Shown in pieces: positions 47,601 to 56,629 of a stretch of DNA of 64,000 nucleotides. A program made the position numbers and the translations under genes. Numbering within the stretch: the first letter of the stretch is position 1; the number at the start of each line of letters is the position of its first letter. This DNA is from Bacillus sp. FJAT-22090. GTDB lineage: Bacteria > Bacillota > Bacilli > Bacillales_A > Planococcaceae. Below the pieces are notes generated by a model that had not been told where the DNA came from, ran no database searches, and saw nothing but the letters and a program-made list of their open reading frames with translations. The stretch lies in the NCBI RefSeq assembly GCF_007676755.1, contig NZ_VEBK01000011.1, forward strand, positions 1-64,000. Direction: 5' to 3'.

Positions 47601-47689
47601 CCATTTTCCATTAAGTATAATAAGCATACGCAAGGAAACCATACCTTTTAATGATTGAAAACAATTACAAGATCATTCGAGGTGTATGT

Positions 47690-48922
47690 ATGAATAAAAC
47701 AAACAATAACGATAACAAAGTAAGTGTTTGGTGCATTATAAGTATGGCCTCAATTCCTCTCGTTATGACATTAGGAAATTCCATGCTTATTCCAGTCCTC
47801 CCGATATTAGAAAATAAGGTAGGTATTACTGCTTTTCAATCTAGTATGATCATTACGAGCTATTCCGTCGCCGCTATATTTCTTATACCAGTGGCTGGCT
47901 ATCTTTCTGATCGTTTTGGCAGAAAAGCGGTTATTTTACCAAGTTTAATCCTGGCATTAATCGGTGGTCTAATTGCTGGTTTTGCCTCTTGGAAACTGGA
48001 TAGTCCTTTTACATGGATTATTATTGGACGGATTTTACAAGGAGTAGGAGCATCAGGTGCAATGCCGATTGTACTTCCTCTTGTCGGCGATTTGTATAAG
48101 GATGATGATGAAAAAACAAGTTCTTGTTTAGGTATTATAGAAACTTCTAATACATTTGGAAAAGTATTAAGCCCGATTCTCGGGTCCGTATTTGCTGCAT
48201 TTTTATGGTTTTTACCGTTCTTTTCTATATCATTTTTTAGCTTGATTTCCATTGTATTGATATTCTTTTTTATAAAGGTCCCTAAGGAAAAGGATGAACC
48301 GATAAAATTAAATGATTTCTTATCTAATTTAAAGAAAACATTTAAGCAGGAAGGCAAATGGTTATTAACCGTGTTTTTAAATGGAATGTTTGCGATGCTT
48401 GTTCTATTTGGAGTGTTATTTTTTCTATCTGAAAATCTTGAGAAAGCACATGATATAAAAGGTATAAAAAAAGGATTTGTTTTAGCAATCCCGCTTCTTT
48501 TACTTTGTATCGCTTCTTATATAACGGGACGAAACATTAAAGGAAAACTAAAGACGATCAAAAAGATGATGATTATTTGTTTAATTGGAACTTCTGCAAG
48601 TGTCGTTTTTGTCGGATACACAAGTAAAAAACTAATCCTTTTGTTAGTCGTAACAAGCATATTAGGAATCGCCATTGGTGCAATACTCCCAGTGCTGGAT
48701 GCCATTATTACAGAAAATATTGAAAAGGAACAAAGGGGAACCGTGTCCTCTTTTTACAGCTCTGCACGGTTTATCGGTGTTGCAGCGGGACCTCCAGTGA
48801 TGTCACTAGTGATGAAAAACTATTTGAATGTTAGTTATATTGCGGCTGGTGTTCTAGGACTAATTCTTTTATTTATCGTGTTCAAGTTCATTAAAGTCGA
48901 GGAAATTGAGACAGAACAGTGA
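47690..48922 (+). CDS. MFS multidrug-type exporter
   Basis: 410 residues from ATG 47690 (GAGGTG upstream). Twelve TMs; motif A between TM2 and TM3 (GYLSDRFGRKAV), a TM4 GRILQGVGASGAMP segment, and antiporter motif C-like LGIIETSNTFGKVLSPILGS. Resembles drug:H+ antiporters of the Bmr/Blt type. The substrate is unknown. A strong terminator follows. Confidence 0.9.
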   Translation: MNKTNNNDNKVSVWCIISMASIPLVMTLGNSMLIPVLPILENKVGITAFQSSMIITSYSVAAIFLIPVAGYLSDRFGRKAVILPSLILALIGGLIAGFASWKLDSPFTWIIIGRILQGVGASGAMPIVLPLVGDLYKDDDEKTSSCLGIIETSNTFGKVLSPILGSVFAAFLWFLPFFSISFFSLISIVLIFFFIKVPKEKDEPIKLNDFLSNLKKTFKQEGKWLLTVFLNGMFAMLVLFGVLFFLSENLEKAHDIKGIKKGFVLAIPLLLLCIASYITGRNIKGKLKTIKKMMIICLIGTSASVVFVGYTSKKLILLLVVTSILGIAIGAILPVLDAIITENIEKEQRGTVSSFYSSARFIGVAAGPPVMSLVMKNYLNVSYIAAGVLGLILLFIVFKFIKVEEIETEQ

Positions 48923-48926
48923 AACT

Positions 48927-48955
48927 GCCCAATTCACAGGTGAATTGGGCTTTTT
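48927..48955 (+). terminator. Rho-independent terminator
   Basis: GCCCAATTCAC-AG-GTGAATTGGGC then TTTTT, 5 bp behind the MFS stop. Confidence 0.9.
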
Positions 48956-49006
48956 CTCCTTATTGAAATAAGGCTAGTATACTGAATCCTACATGTTGAG
49001 GTAAAA

Positions 49007-49105
49007 GATAGAGCAATTGTCTGAGAAGATAGAGCGATTCTTCTTCGAGATGGAGCGATTGTCTCGGAAGATAGAGCGATTCTCCTTCGAGATGGAGCGA
49101 TTCAT
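49007..49105. repeat. 21-bp tandem repeat, about 4.7 units
   Basis: Units begin GAT(A/G)GAGCGATTC or GAT(A/G)GAGC(A/G)ATTGTCT and end GAA or CGA; starts at 49007, 49028, 49049, 49070, 49091. The GCGATTC core (GAATCGC in reverse) recurs with the same 21-bp period at 59.78 kb. Confidence 0.85.
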
Positions 49106-49152
49106 TAAAATCACCACACAACAAGCATGATACTCACTATTCCTCAAAACTC

Positions 49153-49935
49153 TTAGACAACCTTTTGACAAACATAAATCATTTCATAACTGTCATTACT
49201 AATAGGAGTTCCATTCCAGTCTTTATACAAGTGTACTATTTCAAATCTATTCTCGGCTAGCAGCCTTTCCATCTCCTTAGGATATGTATACCGCAAGCTT
49301 ATATTCGTTCTCTTTTCATCCACAATTTTTCCTTCCTTGTTTTTAAATTTCCTTATGGTTGTATAGTGTTGAATTTGGCTTAAAGCATCATAGTCACTAA
49401 TTGTATAAACATCTACCTCTTTATCACGAGTTGAATCGTGATACGTTTTCCAATACTCTTCTGTACTTGGTTGCAATAGCTCCACTGCATTTGGAAATCT
49501 AGTTCCAAAGATAAACACACCATCTTCTTCTAAGTGGTTATAAACAGAGGCTAAGAGCATATTTTGCGAATCGTTTGAGTGAAAATGTTGAATTGAATTT
49601 CCAACCATAAAAATTAATGGGCTTTTACATTTTAGACTTAGCTGCGTACAGTCTTGCGCAACCCATTCTATTTGCTGATCAAGTGCTTTTGCTTTTCGTC
49701 TCGCTAGCTCCAGCATACCGGCGTGTAAGTCTACCCCAATTATCTCATACCCATTGCTTGCTAAAGGAATCGTGATTCTTCCTGTGCCGCAAGCAAGGTC
49801 AATGATGGGACCTCTTTTTTTGGAAGCCCACTCTGTTAAAAATGGTAGTTCTCCAAGATAGGCATTATTTTCAATATCATATGACGCTGGATCGTCATAC
49901 TCTTCTAGATTATTAGCAAATATTTCGTTTATCAT
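49153..49935 (-). CDS. Class I SAM-dependent methyltransferase
   Basis: 260 residues. Motif I IIDLACGTGRITIPLA (44-59), motif II acidic residue in IIGVDLHAGML, then QDCTQLS and the post-motif FMVGNSIQHF. Transfers methyl groups from SAM to an unknown small molecule. Last gene of the minus-strand group that starts at 53637; 27 bp from its neighbour. Confidence 0.9.
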   Translation of the reverse strand: MINEIFANNLEEYDDPASYDIENNAYLGELPFLTEWASKKRGPIIDLACGTGRITIPLASNGYEIIGVDLHAGMLELARRKAKALDQQIEWVAQDCTQLSLKCKSPLIFMVGNSIQHFHSNDSQNMLLASVYNHLEEDGVFIFGTRFPNAVELLQPSTEEYWKTYHDSTRDKEVDVYTISDYDALSQIQHYTTIRKFKNKEGKIVDEKRTNISLRYTYPKEMERLLAENRFEIVHLYKDWNGTPISNDSYEMIYVCQKVV

Positions 49936-49962
49936 GACCTTCTCCTTAGCATGTCATATTTA

Positions 49963-50802
49963 TTATTGAAAAAGCCATTGCTTCACCTGTTTTTCAAAGC
50001 ACTCGTTTTTCCAAGCAATTATAGCTTCAATTTCTCCCATTTCCTTCACTTGAGACTGAAAAAACATATCCCCTATAAAATAGGCAAGTCTGCTGTACCC
50101 AAACGTTTTTCCTCCATTGATAGAAAACCATTCACGAAATAGTGCTTCTCGTGTTAAGACTTCGTAGTCATCAGCGAATGCCCTTTTAATAGTTTCTGCA
50201 TTTTGTTCCGCGAAAGTTAACCATTCATATCCCTCATCATTATAGGAAAAATAGATAGAAGGGTGTACATTTAAAACGGTTTGTCGTGAGAAATGCGTCG
50301 CTGCTCCCTCTTGGTTAAGCAATAGGAGAGGACTTGTCCAATGGATGTTGGGCCAATCCATACCCGCTCGATCAGAAATAATATTTTGTGCTGCGTGTCC
50401 AAATTCGTGTGCAACAATTACACGTAAATGATCAAGCTTCGGCGATAACTTTTCTAAAGCAAACGTGATGTCAGGAATAATTTGGTGATTTGTATATGCA
50501 TTCGATCCAAATCCCCCAACAATAAGGTTTATATCAATAGGAAACGTAATCTCGTACAGCTTTTCATATTGCTTCGCTATTTCTTCAATGACTGGAACTA
50601 TATTTTCATGCACTTGTTTAATCGCAGCAAAGTGGTGAGGGTATTTTCTTATCGATTCTATATGTCTTTCATCGGTGTCTTTACAATGAAGAGCAAAATA
50701 ATGTGTAAAAATAGTTGGATATTTTGCATAGTAACTTCTTAGAAAATCAATAGATGGTTCGTAATTATGAAGAAAACAAGGAACTGTATCAATTATTTTC
50801 AA
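49963..50802 (-). CDS. Zn-dependent protease-like protein (DUF2268/gluzincin-like)
   Basis: 279 residues, start TTG 50802 (GGAGG upstream). Predicted metallopeptidase: VIVAHEFGHAAQN holds the HExxH motif, and LNQEGAATHFS supplies a glutamate as third ligand. Cytoplasmic (no signal peptide). Within the Nudix-hydrolase-amidase-methyltransferase operon. Substrate unknown. Confidence 0.8.
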   Translation of the reverse strand: MKIIDTVPCFLHNYEPSIDFLRSYYAKYPTIFTHYFALHCKDTDERHIESIRKYPHHFAAIKQVHENIVPVIEEIAKQYEKLYEITFPIDINLIVGGFGSNAYTNHQIIPDITFALEKLSPKLDHLRVIVAHEFGHAAQNIISDRAGMDWPNIHWTSPLLLLNQEGAATHFSRQTVLNVHPSIYFSYNDEGYEWLTFAEQNAETIKRAFADDYEVLTREALFREWFSINGGKTFGYSRLAYFIGDMFFQSQVKEMGEIEAIIAWKNECFEKQVKQWLFQ

Positions 50803-50817
50803 TGGAATAAACCTCCT

Positions 50818-52278
50818 TTAAGACAAGATCGGACTTTTTCGATGCATTGTAGCTTGTTCGAATGCATAACCAAGTTTGATCAATACTCCCTCACTAAAAG
50901 CACTTCCCGCAAACGTCACGCCAAATGGTCTTCCACTTTTCATATATCCAGCAGGTATTGCAATAGAAGGGTATCCAGCTTTTGCACAAATGGTAGAACC
51001 AATATAAGCTGGGAAAAGAATCGCATCCAAACCATATTTTTTTAAAGCAAAGTCTATACCTTGTTCTTGAGAAAAATATACATCTTCTAGCTTTGCATTC
51101 AAATATTCCGCATTTCTTAATGTATTCGGAAACTGTTCCCTTTTCTCCAACTTATCTTGTCCATACTTTAATGCCTTTTCTCTTATCCCTTTATTAAACT
51201 GAATTAATTCGCTAATAGAATGAACAGGTAATTGTGGTGGCAATTTAGAAAGATAATTATCTAAGCTATGCTTCAACTCATATAACGATACACCCCAACT
51301 CCATTCTCTATGAAAAGAAGGAATGTCTATCTTTTCTATAACCATTGCTCCTTCCTTATCTAATGTTCGAATGACATCTCTAAATAGCTGCTCATCGTAT
51401 TCATCTGAATCATTTGGGATTGGATTAAACACTCCAATTCTCGCTCCTTTTAAACCATTGGGGTCTAAACAACTAGAATAATCGGATTGTGCTCTTCCCT
51501 CACTCTTATAAGTAGCAGGATCTGATGAGTCAATACCTGTTAAAGCTCCTAATAATATTGCTGCATCTGTTACGGTTCTTGCAAATGGTCCAGCAGTATC
51601 TTGAGAATATGTAAAAGGAATAATACCTTTTCTACTTATTAAACCGACAGTTGGTTTAATACCAACTACTGAGTTTTGAGTAGCTGGACTGAGAATCGAT
51701 GCGTCGGTCTCGGTACCTACAGATAAGACAGTGAAGTTTGCAGCAACCGCTACTGCTGAACCGGAACTTGAACCTCCAACAAAGAGATCGGCATCTCCAT
51801 ATGGATTTCGCACTTGTCCCCCTCTTGCACTGTAGCCTGCCCACATTTCGGAGGACATTCCATTTGATAATTCGGTCATATTCGTTTTTCCTAGAATAAC
51901 TGCCCCTGCTTTTCGCAACTTCTCCACAAGAAATGCATCATTATGGCTCATATTCGTTGCTAGTGCTAGCGTTCCGGCACTTGTATGCATCGAATCATTC
52001 GTTTCAATATTATCCTTCAGGAAAACTGGTATACCGTGTAATGGCCCTCTTACTCCCTTTGTTTTCCTTTCATGATCTAAAGCTTCCGCAATGAAAATAG
52101 CATCAGGGTTTATCTCTAGTATGGAGTTTATTTTGGGTCCGTCTTGATCATAGTTAGCAATTTGAAATAGATAGTACATAACTAGCTCTTTTGAAGTTAT
52201 CTCTCCATTTTCCATATGTACTTGTATTTCTTGAATCGTTAATTCATCTTTGAACAATGGATTAAATTTAATCTTCAT
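50818..52278 (-). CDS. Amidase (amidase-signature family)
   Basis: 486 residues. The Ser-cisSer-Lys triad is visible: K88 (GIPVFLKDN), the GGSSSGS block at 168-174 and S194 (ETDASILSP). Hydrolyses an amide bond in an unidentified substrate. AAGGAGG upstream; its start overlaps the hydrolase gene by 11 bp, hence translational coupling. Confidence 0.92.
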   Translation of the reverse strand: MKIKFNPLFKDELTIQEIQVHMENGEITSKELVMYYLFQIANYDQDGPKINSILEINPDAIFIAEALDHERKTKGVRGPLHGIPVFLKDNIETNDSMHTSAGTLALATNMSHNDAFLVEKLRKAGAVILGKTNMTELSNGMSSEMWAGYSARGGQVRNPYGDADLFVGGSSSGSAVAVAANFTVLSVGTETDASILSPATQNSVVGIKPTVGLISRKGIIPFTYSQDTAGPFARTVTDAAILLGALTGIDSSDPATYKSEGRAQSDYSSCLDPNGLKGARIGVFNPIPNDSDEYDEQLFRDVIRTLDKEGAMVIEKIDIPSFHREWSWGVSLYELKHSLDNYLSKLPPQLPVHSISELIQFNKGIREKALKYGQDKLEKREQFPNTLRNAEYLNAKLEDVYFSQEQGIDFALKKYGLDAILFPAYIGSTICAKAGYPSIAIPAGYMKSGRPFGVTFAGSAFSEGVLIKLGYAFEQATMHRKSPILS

Positions 52279-53203
52279 TCAGTCCTCCTTTATTTATGAA
52301 ATCGACAGCTTTAATTAATAGCTTCGAGAAGTCGTCTGGAAAGAAATGTCCTAATCCTTCCGTCACAAAAATATTGCACTCAATATTATTTTGTTTAAAA
52401 ATCTCAACAAGCTCCTGTGTCTTCTTGTAAAAAGGATCCTGATCCCCTGTGATAATACATCCTTTAAGGTTCGGTTTATTTGCTTTCATAATCATTGATT
52501 CAATTTCGGTTAAGTTTACAATGGCAGGGACTACTGCAATAAAACCTTTTACATGAAGGCTTTTATTATCTAAAGCAAGTTCTATGGCTAACTTTCCGCC
52601 TTGGGAGGCGCCTGCTACAATAAGATTATCAAACTCAAAACGCTCATTGAACCTCTTCAAAGCATGCCTAACTTCTACAATTGCCTTTTCGTGATCATCC
52701 CAACAGTATGAATTAAATGCATATGGCTGAGATGATTGCGGAAATCCAATTAGATAGTCATTTCCCTCTACCCAAAATGGAGCAAAATCTTCTATATTGG
52801 AACCACGCCAATGAATGGAAAAAATGCCTGTTTGAGCGTGTTCATCCCCAAAAGGGACGAACAGATTCTCTTTTGGTTCTTGTTTTTCCAAAATGGATTG
52901 GCATTGCTGAATAATTAGCTGATATTGGTCTTCATCATGGAGTAAACTTAAATCAGGATCCCGCATTAGCGTATTTGGATTCCACCAAACCCCTAAACTT
53001 AAGGCTTCTTGTAAAACAGAAATTGCTTCCTCTTTTTCACCAATTCTAGCAAACGTGCAAGCTCTCCAAAAAGAATACTTCTCCATTCTGTCCGGAAATC
53101 TAATCACCGTTTCATCGATCAATTTTTGTACTTCGGCAAAATTACCACTTTCAAAAGCATTAAATAACTTTTTTTGAATCTCCAAAAATGTTTTTGTTTT
53201 CAT
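52268..53203 (-). CDS. Alpha/beta hydrolase with TPR-like N-terminus
   Basis: 311 residues. Residues 1-110 are helical with TPR-like spacing (EVQKLIDETVIRFPDRMEKYSFWRACTFARIGEKEEAISVLQ). The C-terminal part is an alpha/beta hydrolase: nucleophile elbow GASQGG, acid in ITGDQDPFY and histidine in TEGLGHFFP. Start codon overlaps the upstream Nudix stop (ATGA). Confidence 0.85.
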   Translation of the reverse strand: MKTKTFLEIQKKLFNAFESGNFAEVQKLIDETVIRFPDRMEKYSFWRACTFARIGEKEEAISVLQEALSLGVWWNPNTLMRDPDLSLLHDEDQYQLIIQQCQSILEKQEPKENLFVPFGDEHAQTGIFSIHWRGSNIEDFAPFWVEGNDYLIGFPQSSQPYAFNSYCWDDHEKAIVEVRHALKRFNERFEFDNLIVAGASQGGKLAIELALDNKSLHVKGFIAVVPAIVNLTEIESMIMKANKPNLKGCIITGDQDPFYKKTQELVEIFKQNNIECNIFVTEGLGHFFPDDFSKLLIKAVDFINKGGLNED

Positions 53204-53637
53204 ACATGGACGCCCTTTATCCTTAAAGCCTCCGCAGCTAAAATACTGTCTTTCAAAAAGTATGGTATTTCGTCATTGCTAATAATCTCATCTGTCGTCA
53301 TCCAGTGAACCGAATCTACTTCATCTAGGCTTTTTGCGTATGGTTCCCCTTTTTCCCATTCACATAAGAAAACAATATCTACAACTTCTTGCCCATCCCC
53401 TAATACAAACGAAGTGTTCCGAACATACTGCATACGTTCTTTCACTTCAATTCCCACTTCTTCATGCAATTCTCGACGTAGAGTCCTTTCCAAGATATCG
53501 GAAGAGTCTCCTTCATGCTCTACAGTTCCACCTACCAAAGACAATCCTCCTCCGGCATGCGCTTCTTTTGTACTCCTTCTTATGAGTAGCCATTTATCTT
53601 CTCTAAATACTGCACCCTCCACATTTATAAAAAACAT
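53200..53637 (-). CDS. Nudix hydrolase
   Basis: 145 residues from ATG 53637 (AAAGGGG 7 nt upstream). Nudix box in the GGTVEHEGDSSDILERTLRRELHEEVGIEV region; there is one extra residue between the G and REL parts. First gene of the operon 53637-49153. Substrate unknown. Confidence 0.88.
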   Translation of the reverse strand: MFFINVEGAVFREDKWLLIRRSTKEAHAGGGLSLVGGTVEHEGDSSDILERTLRRELHEEVGIEVKERMQYVRNTSFVLGDGQEVVDIVFLCEWEKGEPYAKSLDEVDSVHWMTTDEIISNDEIPYFLKDSILAAEALRIKGVHV

Positions 53638-53795
53638 CCCCATTCCCCTTTCCACAATCCATTATGTAATCTTCGAGACAGCTTATAATTTCTCCTTTTT
53701 ATTCTGATGAACATTCTTTTAATAAAGGCTTTATACAACTATTCTATCGGGACTTTAACGAGTACTTTATTAAGCAACACAACAGTTGCTTATAA

Positions 53796-53831
53796 TTGAC
53801 ATGCAACTTCAGAGTTGTTTATACTCGACAT
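53796..53831 (+). promoter_or_regulatory. Promoter of a probably leaderless ArsR mRNA with operator-like repeat
   Basis: TTGACA (53796-53801), 18-nt spacer, TATACT (53820-53825); the start ATG lies 7 nt further, the normal transcription start distance. CAACT-TCAG-AGTTG in the spacer is a candidate ArsR-type operator for autoregulation. Confidence 0.65.
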
Positions 53832-54110
53832 ATGAATTATGACAAAGACGCTATATTCAATGCACTTGGTGACTCGACTCGGCGACGAATGTTGGACGAA
53901 CTTTCTGAACGTAAAGAGCAGACGTTGTATGAACTGACGATACGTCTTATTACAAATCATAACCTTTCCATTTCACGACAGGCGATAGCTAAACATCTTT
54001 CTGTACTTGAAGAAGCAGGGCTTGTAAACTCAAAACGAATGGGAAAATATCGAGTAATTAAATTCAACAACGAACCGCTAAAAAATTTACTGGAAGGATG
54101 GATAGAGTAA
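53832..54110 (+). CDS. ArsR-family winged-helix regulator
   Basis: 92 residues from ATG 53832; no ribosome binding site, consistent with a leaderless transcript. ArsR fold: AIFNALGDSTRRRMLDELSE, recognition part SISRQAIAKHLSVLEEAGLVNSKRMGKYRVIKFN. No metal-binding cysteines. Followed after 58 bp by the VOC gene, its likely partner and target. Confidence 0.85.
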   Translation: MNYDKDAIFNALGDSTRRRMLDELSERKEQTLYELTIRLITNHNLSISRQAIAKHLSVLEEAGLVNSKRMGKYRVIKFNNEPLKNLLEGWIE

Positions 54111-54168
54111 TTTGTAGCCAGCTTGTTAATAATGAATTGTCACTACCATTCAAAGGAGGAAAAATTGT

Positions 54169-54552
54169 ATGAAAATAATTGCTACCAGCATATTCGTAGA
54201 AGACCAAGATAAGGCACTGGCGTTTTATTCGGAAACGTTGGGTTTTGTAAAAAAGCATGATGTTCCCGTTGGAGAATTTAGGTGGATTGCCCTTGTTTCT
54301 CCCGATGTCCAAAACGGTACTGAACTTATACTTGAACCGAATAACCATCCAGCCGCAAAAGAATATCAAGAGAAGTTATTTGCTGAAGGCATCCCCGTAA
54401 CAATGTTTGGGGTTGCAGATATTCACGCAGAGTACAAACGATTAATGGAAAAAGGCGTGAAGTTTACTATGAAACCATCCAAAATGGGTGAAATGGAAAT
54501 AGCCGTCTTTGACGATACATGCGGAAACCTTATTCAGATCTTACAGGAGTAA
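54169..54552 (+). CDS. VOC (glyoxalase/bleomycin-resistance) family protein
   Basis: 127 residues; AAAGGAGG upstream. Two beta-alpha-beta-beta-beta halves: SIFVEDQDKALAFYSETLGFV at the start and a second half with VKFTMKPSKMGEMEIAVFDDTCGNLIQILQ. The metal ligands are not certain by eye. Probably resistance or detoxification of a small molecule, controlled by the ArsR-type protein before it. Confidence 0.88.
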   Translation: MKIIATSIFVEDQDKALAFYSETLGFVKKHDVPVGEFRWIALVSPDVQNGTELILEPNNHPAAKEYQEKLFAEGIPVTMFGVADIHAEYKRLMEKGVKFTMKPSKMGEMEIAVFDDTCGNLIQILQE

Positions 54553-54568
54553 CTTCATTGTCAACATA

Positions 54569-54604
54569 AAAACTGGCGGGCCTATAAAAGGTCGCCAGTT
54601 TTTA
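54569..54604. terminator. Bidirectional terminator
   Basis: AAAACTGGCG ... CGCCAGTTTTT between the VOC gene and the convergent DUF378 gene. Confidence 0.85.
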
Positions 54605-54610
54605 CTTAAA

Positions 54611-54937
54611 TTATTTCTTTTCTCTAGACTCTCTCTCCGAGTAATCCTTGATGTCCGTAAAGTCTGTTTCCTCACCAAACTCAGTACCGTAATTGACATT
54701 CCCGTAGCCACGGGCACTTCTATCTTCTACCTCCACATCATCTCTTGCGGGTTCAAATAATAGTGGTAAACAGATTAGTCCACTTAGTCCGACAAGTGCA
54801 TAAATAACCCTTGATATGGCCGTAGCTTCTCCTCCAAATATAGACGATATTAAATCATATCTGAAAAAGCCAATAAGCCCCCAGTTAATGGCACCGATGA
54901 TTACGAGTACTAAAGCAATTCGATGAATTGTTCTCAT
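54611..54937 (-). CDS. DUF378 family membrane protein
   Basis: 108 residues from ATG 54937 (GGAGGTG upstream). Two TMs with the DUF378 signature (IALVLVIIGAINWGLIGFF and YALVGLSGLICLPLLF) and an unusually long acidic tail (DDVEVEDRSARGYGN...). Found in many Bacillales; function unknown. Confidence 0.88.
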   Translation of the reverse strand: MRTIHRIALVLVIIGAINWGLIGFFRYDLISSIFGGEATAISRVIYALVGLSGLICLPLLFEPARDDVEVEDRSARGYGNVNYGTEFGEETDFTDIKDYSERESREKK

Positions 54938-55121
54938 AAATAACACCTCCTCAACTATTCATTAAAATGCTTTCTTATCTTTCGCTAAAATCAACCTTTC
55001 ATACAGAAAATAAAAAACGATCCTAAGTATAAAAATTGAAGTCCTTTATAAAGGTAGAATATAATTAACTTGTTGAAACATGCTACGGGGAGAATTATTT
55101 TAAATGAGAGGAGCAACATAA

Positions 55122-55601
55122 ATGGAGTATCGTATCGTTGAACGAGAAGCGTTTCAAGTAATAGGAATTAATAATGAGTTTCCTTACACTGTAGAAGATG
55201 GAGGCATACAAGCTTTTCAAAGCTTTTGGAATACTATACATGAAAATGGTACCGTCAATCAGTTAGCTGACTTAAAAAACGGAGAGATAGACGGAATTCT
55301 TGGTATTTGGGCCGAGGTAAATAAAGAGCAGGATAAAATGGATTATTATGTAGCAGTGGAATACAGCGGGGATGTTCCAGCTGAATTTAAAAAAATTGAG
55401 TATCCCTCTTCCAAATGGGTCGTATTTGAAGTGCATGGCTCCTTCCCATCTGCCTTAGCAAATGTATGGGAACGAATTTACTCCGAATGGTTCCCTTCCA
55501 CAGGACATGAACCGAGTGAATTAAAGCCGTTTGAAGTTTATATCGAGACTAATCCCCAAGTTCCAAATACATATAATGAAATTTGGGTTGCAATCGAATA
55601 A
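55122..55601 (+). CDS. GyrI-like small-molecule-binding domain protein
   Basis: 159 residues. Stand-alone AraC effector-binding/GyrI-like domain: YRIVEREAFQVIGINNEF, FQSFWNTIHENG, DYYVAVEYSG, FEVHGSFPSALANVWERIYSEWFPS and a C-terminal FEVYIETNPQVPNTYNEIWVAI. Such proteins bind or hydrolyse xenobiotics. GAGAGGAGC upstream; monocistronic. Confidence 0.88.
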   Translation: MEYRIVEREAFQVIGINNEFPYTVEDGGIQAFQSFWNTIHENGTVNQLADLKNGEIDGILGIWAEVNKEQDKMDYYVAVEYSGDVPAEFKKIEYPSSKWVVFEVHGSFPSALANVWERIYSEWFPSTGHEPSELKPFEVYIETNPQVPNTYNEIWVAIE

Positions 55602-55659
55602 ACACCCACAGTTTCATTAGATAAAATGCCCAATTTGTTTACAACTATCCTTGAATTAT

Positions 55660-55692
55660 AAAAGCGTCTCTACTTAACGTAGAAACGCTTTT
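55660..55692. terminator. Bidirectional terminator
   Basis: AAAAGCGTCTCTAC ... GTAGAAACGCTTTT between convergent genes; its right arm reaches the stop codon of the EamA gene. Confidence 0.85.
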
Positions 55693-56572
55693 ATGTAATC
55701 GATTTTATTTTATTCTTTTTCAAAAAACTAAATTTCGTTTCAGACACGATAATTGCAATTAGGATAAGAATTGCCCCTAAAATCATTTTATATGTCATCA
55801 CTTCACTTAAAATCACTACAGAAAACGCCATTCCCCAGAATGATTCTGTTGAAAGAATGATTGCAGCCTTTGTTTCAGTTATGTATTTCTGTGCAACCGT
55901 CTGCATCAAATAGGCAATTGTAGTAGAAAAGACTCCAAGGTAAAGAAGGTTCATCATTCCTTCTGTTTCCAATGAAAATGAAGCTTCACCTCTCGTTAAG
56001 ACGACAATCCAACTGATAATGGCCGCAACAATCATTTGAATTATAGTTAACGCAACGGGATCCTCTTCTTTGACAAATTTCGCTGTATAAAATATATGAA
56101 ATGCAAATCCAACAGCACAGCCAAGTGTAAGCAAATCCCCTATATTGATCTCAGAAGATAATTTTAACGATAATACCGCTACGCCAACAATGGCTAAAAT
56201 TGCTCCGCTTAATTCGTACATATCCATTTTTCTTTTATAGAGGAAAAATCCGATAAAAGGAACTATGACCACATTTACTGCGGTTAAAAATGCATTTTTC
56301 GAAGGTGTAGTATATTGCAGTCCCACCGTTTGAAGAGCGAAAGCCAGGTATAGAAAAATCCCTAATATCGCACCTTTAACAAGTGTGCTTTTATTCACCT
56401 TAGTCCATTTCTTATAAAATACAGCACTTAGAATAATTGCCCCGATTAAAAATCTTCCCGCCAAGATTTGATAGGGTGAGTAATAATCCAATGCTACTGC
56501 ACTGGCTACAAACCCGCTTCCCCATATAATCGCTGTTACTACAAGCAATATTTCCCCTATGTATCTTTGCAT
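55691..56572 (-). CDS. EamA family (DMT) transporter
   Basis: 293 residues from ATG 56572 (GGTTGGTGG upstream). Ten TMs in two EamA repeats (VTAIIWGSGFVASAVALDYYSP; ESFWGMAFSVVILSE). Metabolite or drug exporter type. Same strand as the next EamA gene, 58 bp apart. Confidence 0.9.
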   Translation of the reverse strand: MQRYIGEILLVVTAIIWGSGFVASAVALDYYSPYQILAGRFLIGAIILSAVFYKKWTKVNKSTLVKGAILGIFLYLAFALQTVGLQYTTPSKNAFLTAVNVVIVPFIGFFLYKRKMDMYELSGAILAIVGVAVLSLKLSSEINIGDLLTLGCAVGFAFHIFYTAKFVKEEDPVALTIIQMIVAAIISWIVVLTRGEASFSLETEGMMNLLYLGVFSTTIAYLMQTVAQKYITETKAAIILSTESFWGMAFSVVILSEVMTYKMILGAILILIAIIVSETKFSFLKKNKIKSIT

Positions 56573-56629
56573 ATCAACCACCAACCTTATATCAATATTC
56601 CTAGTATAGCGCAAAAAAGCGTCTAGCTT

